This document shows, piece after piece, positions 1-5,166 of a DNA stretch of 11,462 bases. Source of the DNA: CAZSPL01 sp964608735 (GTDB taxonomy: Bacteria; JAJVIF01; JAPKYR01; CAZSPL01); contig CAZSPL010000125.1 of assembly GCA_964608735.1 (NCBI GenBank), positions 1 through 11,462 of the forward strand, given 5' to 3'. A program made the translations under genes and the position numbers. Positions within the stretch are counted from its first letter, which is position 1. Each line of letters starts with the position of its first letter. The notes under the pieces were generated by a model. That model saw nothing but the letters and a program-made list of their open reading frames with translations. It was not told where the DNA came from and made no database searches.

Positions 1-410
1 GAGCCCCGACCGTACTTGTCCGACGAAGCGTAGCGAAGGCGGAAGGGAGGGGACACCGCACGGAACGCGGANNNNNNNNNNNNNNNNNNNNNNNNNNNNN
101 NNNNNNNNNNNNNNNNNNNNNNNNNNNNNNNNNNNNNNNNNNNNNNNNNNNNNNNNNNNNNNNNNNNNNNNAAGCTTCGTAAGGGTGGCAGTGCGATGAG
201 GCTTGGCAGACGCTTGACCGTGCCACCCGGGTCTATTTTCTTCATGAGAATAAGAACGAGGATTTAATCCCGAGCCCCGACCGTACCTGTCCGACGAAGC
301 GTAGCGAAGGCGGAAGGGAGGGGACACCGCACGGAACGCGGAGTAAGACACGGGCAAGCTTCGTAAGGGTGGCAGTGCGATGAGGCTTGGCAGACGCTTG
401 ACCGTGCCAC
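1..410. repeat. Tandem duplication (~184 bp) interrupted by assembly gap
   Basis: Two modules each occur twice. Module A (begins GAGCCCCGACCGTA, ends GGAACGCGGA) lies at 1-71 and 271-341 with one visible difference. Module B (begins AAGCTTCGTAAGGGTGG, ends ACCGTGCCAC) lies at 172-226 and 356-410. The B copies are 184 bp apart. The A copies are 270 bp apart only because 100 N lie between them. In the right-hand copy A and B are separated by about 14 nt, so the true gap content is probably about that long and the real array is a ~184-bp direct tandem duplication. Module B has inverted ends in its complete copy (CACGGGCAAGC near 348-358 and GCTTGACCGTG near 398-408, one mismatch). No protein-like frame is convincing here. 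Confidence 0.75.
72..171. other. Assembly gap of 100 N
   Basis: A run of exactly 100 N, the conventional placeholder for a scaffold gap of unknown size. It sits between two copies of a direct repeat, which explains why assembly broke here. No biology should be inferred from its length. Confidence 0.98.
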
Positions 411-488
411 ACGGAATCGCATTTCAATTTATGAACAGAACCGCGAGCGTCAGCGAGGGGCCAAAGACACGGGTAAACTCGCGGACTC

Positions 489-570
489 GTGTACCCGTGG
501 CACCAGGACTTGCGTATCCGTTGGCACCAAGAGTGTACCCGTGGCACCAAGAGCGTATCCGCGGCACCGT
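489..570. repeat. Four short tandem repeats of ~20 bp
   Basis: Four degenerate units follow one another at about 489-511, 512-532, 533-552 and 553-570. Their consensus is roughly GYGTAYCCGTGGCACCAAGA. Units alternate between GTGTACCC and GCGTATCC starts. The units are adjacent with no spacers and lie outside any supported gene. Confidence 0.55.
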
Positions 571-589
571 GTGTTCTACATGCGGATAT

Positions 590-628
590 AAAAACCCACC
601 CGCTTTGGGTATAACCTTAGCGGATGGG
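590..628 (-). terminator. Rho-independent terminator of the DUF922 gene
   Basis: Read on the minus strand, CCCATCCGCT (628-619) pairs over all 10 positions with AGCGGGTGGG (604-595), using one G-U wobble. The loop is 14 nt and five T (594-590) follow. On the plus strand the wobble becomes a C-A mismatch and no T-run follows, so the signal points left. It lies about 120 nt past the stop of the gene ending at 750. Confidence 0.7.
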
Positions 629-749
629 CGGGGTTAAGGAAAGTAAGAAGAAACTGCTTGGTACACTTCTATATACAGGTTACTCTTTGCAACGTTTATT
701 TTTTCAAACCATTTTCCACTTCGCCCGTCGCCCGTATTCCCCGCCATTC

Positions 750-1562
750 TTACCCGAGCCCGAGCCCGTGATTCGTCAGGAAGTCCATCATACCGTTCAT
801 CTCGTTCGCGGCGCTTACGGTCTGTTCGAGATTCTTCATCACCGAGTTGTCCAGCTCTCTTTGGGCGGATGCAAGGGCCAGCCTGGGCGTCGCGCCATGG
901 CCGACCACGCGAAGTTCCTTCAGAGAATCTTCCAGCCTCTCGCCGCACATACGGTACACTTCGACGTGCCCGTTCTCGTGTTCGAGAAGCCGCGCTTCCT
1001 CGGCGTCGCAGTCGGCCTGGAGTGACGGGTTGGACGGCTTGAAATCCGGGAGGATGATGTGCATCTCGGGCCGGACATCCGCCCGGGCCCCCAGTTCAAT
1101 CGCCACTTCGCCGTCGGAATCGATGCGTCCGATGAACTGCGCCTGGTAATCGATTTTGTAATTCGCGGTGACATATGCCGCATATCTCTTACCCTCCTTT
1201 GGCTCCAGCGGGCCGATGCCGTTTTCGAAGTCGGTCACCCCGCGTTGAAGCTCTTCCAATGTATCCCCATACACCGGGTACCGCTCAAATACGATATCCC
1301 AGCCTATGATCTTGCAGGTTTCCTCAGGATGCGAGTCTGTGGTTCCCCCCGGAGCATATCGCCTGGAATCCGGGAAGCTTACAACAATGTTTCCACGGTC
1401 CATGTTCCCCCCGGCTTGCAATGTCCGCGCCCCGATACTCGACTCCTGCAGAGGTGAAATCCCGATTACGGATAACAATCCCCGCGGAAGCGGAAGCGTC
1501 GTGAAGAAAAAAGCCAGAAGGAACAGGTTGACACTCAATGACAGCAATCCTTGCTTACGCAT
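750..1562 (-). CDS. Exported DUF922-type putative zinc-dependent protease
   Basis: A 270-residue protein. ATG at 1562 is preferred because GGAGAG lies 8 nt upstream of it; a GTG at 1571 is in frame but would overlap that Shine-Dalgarno sequence. Residues 5-22 form a hydrophobic segment (signal peptide or N-terminal anchor) with no lipobox. The region from about residue 93 matches the DUF922 pattern as I know it: RYPVYGDTLEEL at 94-105, a GP before the first strand (117-118), a YVTANYKIDYQ strand (130-140), then HENGH (195-199), and a final TNHG (263-266) resembling the family's C-terminal TxHG. HExxH would supply two zinc ligands and the catalytic Glu196. DUF922 members are predicted secreted metalloproteases; activity and substrate are inferred only from these motifs. 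The gene stands alone on the minus strand with its own terminator. The stop is TAA. Confidence 0.72.
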   Translation of the reverse strand: MRKQGLLSLSVNLFLLAFFFTTLPLPRGLLSVIGISPLQESSIGARTLQAGGNMDRGNIVVSFPDSRRYAPGGTTDSHPEETCKIIGWDIVFERYPVYGDTLEELQRGVTDFENGIGPLEPKEGKRYAAYVTANYKIDYQAQFIGRIDSDGEVAIELGARADVRPEMHIILPDFKPSNPSLQADCDAEEARLLEHENGHVEVYRMCGERLEDSLKELRVVGHGATPRLALASAQRELDNSVMKNLEQTVSAANEMNGMMDFLTNHGLGLG

Positions 1563-1589
1563 GGCTGCCACTCTCCTTTCCGGGCGGTT

Positions 1590-1611
1590 GCAACGTCGTG
1601 TGATACGTTGC
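1590..1611. promoter_or_regulatory. Palindrome upstream of DUF922 gene, operator-like
   Basis: GCAACGT (1590-1596) and ACGTTGC (1605-1611) form a perfect 7-bp inverted repeat around an 8-nt spacer. It lies 28-49 nt upstream of the ATG at 1562, where a repressor site or 5'-UTR hairpin would sit. No regulator gene for it is in the window, and a chance palindrome cannot be excluded. Confidence 0.3.
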
Positions 1612-1812
1612 GCCGAACTCCCGTATCTTTTGCGATAACAGCGGATGGGAGTTGGAAAGGTGCGAGTTACAGCCGGCGAACTACTGCCGCTCAGTACACA
1701 GCAATTTACCGTCCATTGCGGGATATAAGGGCTGATGGGGAATCTTTACCGCGAAAACACTCGTAAAAGTGTCAATTTCCGCGATTTTTTTCAGTGGTGA
1801 AGGGGATTTGCG

Positions 1813-1848
1813 CGGTTCGGGCTGTATTAAAAATCAACAGCCAAACCG
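1813..1848 (-). terminator. Hairpin downstream of the TlpA-lipoprotein gene
   Basis: CGGTTCGGGCTGT (1813-1825) pairs with ACAGCCAAACCG (1837-1848) over 11 bp with one internal bulge. It lies 33 nt past the TAG at 1882. No T-run follows on the minus strand, so it may be a 3'-end stabilising hairpin rather than a classic intrinsic terminator. Confidence 0.4.
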
Positions 1849-1881
1849 GGCATTGTTGCATTATGTTACAGGCGAAAGCCG

Positions 1882-2199
1882 CTATATCAGTTCGTTGATT
1901 ACGGAAATGATGAACGGCGGAGCTATCCAGTCGAGCTGGGAATATCTCACATTGCCGTCCTTGTCGATGATGACCATCTGGGGGATGAAGTCGAATCCGC
2001 CGTTATACACCTTATAAACGTCGAATGTTCCCGCCTCATCCCAGCCCCATTCGGTCGCGTTGAATTCGTGCGTTCCCATCCAGTCGACGGCGGTCTGCTT
2101 CAGCTCGTCGCGGTTGAGATGCAACAGCGCGAAATCATCATTTTTAAATTCAGTCCAGACTATTTCATAGTTGGGGAACTCCCCGCCACTCGTCCCTCA
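1882..2199 (-). pseudogene. In-frame TlpA-domain C-terminus beyond two TGA codons
   Basis: This stretch is in the same frame as the lipoprotein ending at 2200 and stays open for 104 codons after the second TGA, ending at TAG (1882-1884). It reads GTSGGEFPNYEIVWTEF, then FALLHLNRDELKQTAVDWMG, then FIPQMVIIDKDGNV. These are the second half of a TlpA/ResA-type thioredoxin fold: EFP after the active-site helix, the conserved cis-Pro (residue 513 of the joined protein) and the I-D-x-D-G turn. There is no ATG or Shine-Dalgarno start of its own, so it is not an independent gene. It is either the read-through end of a 545-residue protein or a recently severed fragment. The second active-site Cys position is Ser (G-T-S). 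Confidence 0.75.
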
Positions 2200-2202
2200 T
2201 CA
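2173..2202 (-). promoter_or_regulatory. Tandem UGA-UGA with downstream hairpin, possible recoding site
   Basis: On the minus strand the frame reads HFWVA, TGA (2202-2200), TGA (2199-2197), GTSGGEFP. Twelve nt after the second TGA, GGGG (2184-2181), loop AGTT and CCCC (2176-2173) form a small hairpin. The loop G is 17 nt beyond the second TGA. From memory, bacterial SECIS elements have a short stem-loop just 3' of the UGA with a G early in the apical loop and roughly this spacing. The 4-bp stem is minimal and could be chance in GC-rich DNA, so this is only a candidate. Confidence 0.3.
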
Positions 2203-3519
2203 CGCAACCCAGAAATGCACCACCGCCACATCGGCAGGATTGTAATCGGATTTGCTGAATGACGAATCTTCGAGAACGCGCTCGCATACAAAATCAGCCG
2301 CGGGCGCCGGGTTGGTGACGAAATATTGCGTCACTCGAATCAGCCCGCCATCGCCGTCCGCAACGCCGCCGTTTCCGTCGCTGACGTGGCAGCCTATCGC
2401 GAACTTGCCCACCTCATCGGGCGGGAACCAGTCGGTGGACGGGGCATGCTCGTCGCTGAACTCACCGGCGATGCATGACCACAGGTATTCCAGCTCGTCG
2501 TCGTCCTGGTCATCCGCGATGCACGACAGGGCGACATACTCCTCGTCATTCCCTTTCTCGCAGGTCGTCCTGCTCGCGGTTATTTCACTTATCACCGGGT
2601 CGTGGTTCATCCCTTCGACCTCGACGCGGCATGAATTCCATCCCTGTTTCGACCCGCTGTCCACGGCGCGGATTGTGATTTCATATTCGCCCGGGGCACA
2701 ATCGGCGACGATGCCGGTCGCGCCGAATATCGCATCGCCCGCGTAGCCGTCGCCATGAGCGCCGTCGTCATACAGCGGCTCATCCGTCGAACCGCCTATC
2801 TGGCTGAAGTCCGCGCTGACGTTGAATGCATCCCCCAGGTGGTCGAATGCGCGCACCGTCAATGTCGACGGCGCGCCGTCGTCGATTATCGAACCCGGGA
2901 AAACGACATCCTCGATAACCGGCTCCTTGCAGTTGCCGGGCCACGATGCATCGACGATGTAATCTATCGAATTCCAGTTGCTTCCACCGGGGAAGTGGAA
3001 CACATATGTCGCGTCGTACGATGCGCCCGGGCCGAACGCGCGGTTCGGCTCATCTTTCGCGAACGCCTCGAACTGGATATCCTGGCTGAGATAATTGGTC
3101 ATGAAGCCGTCGGGATTTTTCAGATACTTCTCCCCGAGGCCGTACACGAGGCCGCGGACATCATACCCGGTAATCGGCGACGGGTTCTTGAGCAGTATGC
3201 CGATGCTCCACTGCTTGAGCGCGGGCTTGTACTGGCTTCCGATTATCTCCACGCAGTCGAAGCATGCGGGGGGAACCACGAACGCGGTAACATCGGCATG
3301 GAATTCGCCGCCGCGGTTCGGTGTGATTTCAACGATGCCGGATTGGGTATCGAAAGTGATGCGGTAGACGCCCCATATGATGCGGCCCGCGTCGGAGGCG
3401 ATTCGCGGGGCATCGATGCCGGGGGGATCCATCGGGCCGTCAGCCGCGGAGGAGCATCCCATGATAAGAATGCCGACGGCAATCAAGGCCGCAAGCGGTA
3501 AAGCACTGGTAATTCTCAT
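2200..3519 (-). CDS. Modular lipoprotein with truncated TlpA-like redoxin domain
   Basis: The frame up to the first TGA encodes 439 residues, or 545 if both TGA codons are read through. An AGGAA sits about 9 nt before the ATG at 3519. Residues 1-22 form a lipoprotein signal peptide ending I-M-G-C22. Residues 45-200 are the N-terminal module shared with two other lipoproteins here: PPACFDC (C86, C89), KNPSPITGYDVRG (111-123) and DASWPGNC (C197). Residues 205-300 form an Ig-like domain with DDGAHGDGYAGD, resembling the choice-of-anchor X pattern. Residues 305-395 are PKD/cadherin-like (DDELEYLW, HVSDGNGG). From about 404 a TlpA-type domain starts with ADFVCERVLEDSS and VVHFWVA, then is cut by TGA-TGA exactly where W-C of the active site belongs. 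The product would be a membrane-anchored extracytoplasmic protein; the thiol-redox role is inferred from the fold. Confidence 0.85.
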   Translation of the reverse strand: MRITSALPLAALIAVGILIMGCSSAADGPMDPPGIDAPRIASDAGRIIWGVYRITFDTQSGIVEITPNRGGEFHADVTAFVVPPACFDCVEIIGSQYKPALKQWSIGILLKNPSPITGYDVRGLVYGLGEKYLKNPDGFMTNYLSQDIQFEAFAKDEPNRAFGPGASYDATYVFHFPGGSNWNSIDYIVDASWPGNCKEPVIEDVVFPGSIIDDGAPSTLTVRAFDHLGDAFNVSADFSQIGGSTDEPLYDDGAHGDGYAGDAIFGATGIVADCAPGEYEITIRAVDSGSKQGWNSCRVEVEGMNHDPVISEITASRTTCEKGNDEEYVALSCIADDQDDDELEYLWSCIAGEFSDEHAPSTDWFPPDEVGKFAIGCHVSDGNGGVADGDGGLIRVTQYFVTNPAPAADFVCERVLEDSSFSKSDYNPADVAVVHFWVA

Positions 3520-3586
3520 CGCGCACGTTCCTGTAAAGTACTACAACATCGATTCCCCCATTCAGAGAGGGACAGCGAGTTTTATA

Positions 3587-3595
3587 ATTATACCA
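3587..3595 (-). promoter_or_regulatory. Extended -10 promoter of the TlpA lipoprotein gene
   Basis: On the minus strand TGG precedes a perfect TATAAT (3592-3587), fitting an extended -10 (TGnTATAAT). No good -35 hexamer is seen at 16-18 nt, which extended -10 promoters can dispense with. It lies about 68 nt upstream of the ATG at 3519. Confidence 0.5.
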
Positions 3596-3623
3596 CTCTT
3601 TAGGCCGCAGCAGAACCGTTGAC

Positions 3624-3696
3624 GGGATCGCGGGCTGCCAGCCCGCATGGGTGCTTGAATATTAATTGTTCATGCGGGCTGGCAGCCCGCGATCCC
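3624..3696. repeat. 26-bp perfect inverted repeat with nested palindromes
   Basis: The arms at 3624-3649 and 3671-3696 are exact reverse complements over 26 bp, separated by a 21-nt AT-rich loop. Each arm also contains its own 17-nt palindrome, GCGGGCT-GCC-AGCCCGC, so a cruciform or double-hairpin structure is possible. This nested layout resembles REP/BIME-type intergenic elements. It lies between the divergent lipoprotein and exonuclease genes, with no coding capacity. Confidence 0.8.
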
Positions 3697-3775
3697 AGGG
3701 GGGGGAGGGCGGATGGGACGTCCGGGCTACGGGGGCTTTGTTGTAGTGAGGTCCGAAAACACGAGCAGCATGCCC

Positions 3776-3804
3776 TTTCCTAAACGGTCAATCTGTAGTA
3801 TCAT
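3776..3804 (+). promoter_or_regulatory. Weak candidate promoter of the exonuclease gene
   Basis: TTTCCT (3776-3781) and TATCAT (3799-3804) are separated by 17 nt and lie about 55 nt upstream of the ATG at 3860. The -10 matches consensus at 5 of 6 positions and the -35 at 3 of 6. Confidence 0.3.
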
Positions 3805-3859
3805 CTTTCTACGGGCCAGGGAGGGTTGTCCCGTACGGACATAGAAAGCTGTAGGTTTA

Positions 3860-4717
3860 ATGCAGAACACCGTATTTGTAGCCCTCGATACAGAAACCAC
3901 AGGACTTCAGCCGGGATTTCACCAGCTCGTGGAAATCGGCGCGATTAAATTCAGGGGGGATGAAGTCCTCGATGAATTCCAGACGCTGATCAACCCGGAG
4001 AGGGATATCCCCGAGGAAGTAATCCAGATTCACGGGATACGTTCCGACATGGTCGCGGAATCCCCGCACGCATCGGAAGTCATCCCGGCGCTTATCGAGT
4101 TCATCGGCGACGCGCCGCTTTTAGCGCACAACGCGCCGTTCGACGAATCGTTCATCAGCTTCAACCTTCAGAGCATCGGGGCCGAGCAGCCGGAGAACCC
4201 GGTTTACGACACGCTGATAATGACGAGGAAACTTTTCCCGGAGCTTCGAAGCCACAGCCTCAGGAACCTTGCCGTGTATCTTGAGATCGAGGATATGCCC
4301 GCCCACCGTGCGATCGCCGATGTCGTCACGACCATCGGGATATTCCATCAGTGCGTGAAAAAGCTTCGGGGGATGGGCATCGAGACATGGGAGCAGTTCC
4401 AGGAATATTACGGCCAAGCGCATCATTTCGATTTCAACAAGTACAACATATCGGAGATACTTCCCGAGGAGTTCAAGGGCATACAGGGGGTAATCGAGCG
4501 CGGCGACATGCTGTGGATAGAATACATCGCCAACAATTCCAACCGTACCTGCAGGGCCATCATCCCGGAGAGCATCTTCGTACGCGAGCAGAATTTCTAC
4601 CTCAACGCGTTCTGCCATCTTCGATGCGAGAACCGTTTGTTCCGCCTCGACCGGGTGGTGCGATTCGAGACGATTCCGCGGGGGACTGATTTGAGCGGAT
4701 TGAAGATGGAGGGATGA
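3860..4717 (+). CDS. DnaQ-like DEDDh 3'-5' exonuclease with WYL-like C-terminus
   Basis: A 285-residue cytosolic protein without a signal peptide. Residues 5-165 form an RNase-H-fold exonuclease of the DnaQ/epsilon type. ExoI is DTETTG (D10, E12), ExoII is HNAPFDESF (D95), and ExoIII is HRAIADV (H149, D154), so all five DEDDh residues are present. Such enzymes remove nucleotides from DNA 3' ends with two metal ions. Residues 211-272 (GDMLWIEYI, then NFYLNAFCHLRCENRLFRLD) resemble a WYL domain: an aromatic-rich strand, the YLxAxCxLR-type segment and a terminal R-x-F-R-L-D-R. WYL domains often sense nucleic acid or other ligands in bacterial regulators. It is the only plus-strand gene, isolated between lipoprotein genes, with only a weak AGG before the ATG. 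A repair or processing role is inferred; replicative proofreading is not shown. The stop is TGA followed at once by TAA. Confidence 0.85.
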   Translation: MQNTVFVALDTETTGLQPGFHQLVEIGAIKFRGDEVLDEFQTLINPERDIPEEVIQIHGIRSDMVAESPHASEVIPALIEFIGDAPLLAHNAPFDESFISFNLQSIGAEQPENPVYDTLIMTRKLFPELRSHSLRNLAVYLEIEDMPAHRAIADVVTTIGIFHQCVKKLRGMGIETWEQFQEYYGQAHHFDFNKYNISEILPEEFKGIQGVIERGDMLWIEYIANNSNRTCRAIIPESIFVREQNFYLNAFCHLRCENRLFRLDRVVRFETIPRGTDLSGLKMEG

Positions 4718-4741
4718 TAAGAAAGAGTATCGCCAATGTAG

Positions 4742-4767
4742 CGCGCCGAGCCAGGCGCGTTTTTTTT
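4742..4767 (+). terminator. Rho-independent terminator of the exonuclease gene
   Basis: CGCGCC (4742-4747) pairs perfectly with GGCGCG (4754-4759) around a 6-nt loop and is followed by eight T (4760-4767). It begins 25 nt after the TGA, a textbook intrinsic terminator. Confidence 0.9.
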
Positions 4768-4923
4768 ACGCTTTGATGAAGGCAGCCCTTGGGACAGTCC
4801 CTTGGTAGTTTGCGGCGTGGATTGACATCATGCGTTTGGGGACAGTCCCGCGGGCTGCATGAGCCGGGTGCCGCCTGCAAGCGAGTCCGCGAGCTTGTAG
4901 GTGATCTTCGGGCAAGTCGGAAA

Positions 4924-4982
4924 CACGGACAAGCTTCGGGCGTAGTGGTAGTTTGATGAGGACTTCTCGACGCTTGTCCGTG
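4924..4982. repeat. B-family palindromic element
   Basis: CACGGACAAGC (4924-4934) and GCTTGTCCGTG (4972-4982) form a perfect 11-bp inverted repeat around a 37-nt centre. It aligns with module B near 348-408: the same TTCG after the left arm, a GATGAGG core, and CGCTTG opening the right arm. Confidence 0.6.
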
Positions 4983-5040
4983 CCGCACTTACTTATTTTC
5001 GCAAATGGAATCGAGCTAAGGGCCACTAAATTCTGGAATT

Positions 5041-5079
5041 AATCCCGAGCCCCGACCGTCAGGGTAGGGACACCGAACG
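5041..5079. repeat. A-family repeat fragment
   Basis: TTAATCCCGAGCCCCGACCG followed by TCAGGGTAGGGACACCGAACG matches the ends of module A (264-336) but lacks its roughly 25-nt centre. It also matches the arms of the hairpin at 10860-10930. Confidence 0.6.
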
Positions 5080-5166
5080 ATAGTGATGTTCACCTACAAG
5101 CTTCGAAGACTCGCTTGTAGGCGGCACCCGGCCGTGATGCGCGCTCACCGTCACAGGGCGCGGGGG

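Larger units (their letters stand above)
1563..1881. other. Intergenic spacer, 319 bp, no gene seen
   Basis: The spacer lies between two minus-strand genes. It holds the Shine-Dalgarno and palindrome of the left gene and a hairpin (1813-1848) after the right one. No convincing protein, tRNA or promoter hexamer pair was found in the remainder. Confidence 0.6.
4866..5128. repeat. 38-bp near-identical inverted repeat pair
   Basis: The left arm at 4866-4903 (starts GGGTGCCGCCTGCAAGCGAG, ends GCTTGTAGGTG) matches the reverse complement of 5091-5128/9 with about three substitutions and one 1-nt indel. Each arm is itself a small hairpin (TACAAGC with GCTTGTA around a short loop). The 187 bp between them hold other repeat elements rather than a gene. 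Confidence 0.65.
4768..5166. other. Repeat-rich intergenic spacer, about 400 bp
   Basis: No gene is supported here. The spacer holds two copies of the 11-nt palindrome GGGACAGTCCC (4791-4801 and 4839-4849), a 38-bp inverted repeat pair (4866-4903 and 5091-5128), a B-family palindromic element (4924-4982) and an A-family fragment (5041-5079). It looks like a landing zone for small non-autonomous repeats between two convergent genes. Confidence 0.65.

Noticed and set aside
489..570. CRISPR-like array
   Set aside because: The ~20-bp units abut with no unique spacers and are degenerate; no cas genes are present.
242..1025. Several small open frames on both strands in the left region
   Set aside because: They run through the tandem repeats or overlap the DUF922 gene in other frames and show no protein features.
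2197..2202. Genome-wide reassignment of TGA to Trp or Gly
   Set aside because: The hydrolase gene ends naturally at TGA (5167-5169) and the exonuclease at TGA followed by TAA. Trp is encoded by TGG throughout, so TGA is a stop here.
2755..3501. Long open frame on the plus strand opposite the TlpA lipoprotein gene
   Set aside because: It is antisense to a gene with a signal peptide and recognisable domains; its translation has no motif and reflects GC-rich codon bias.
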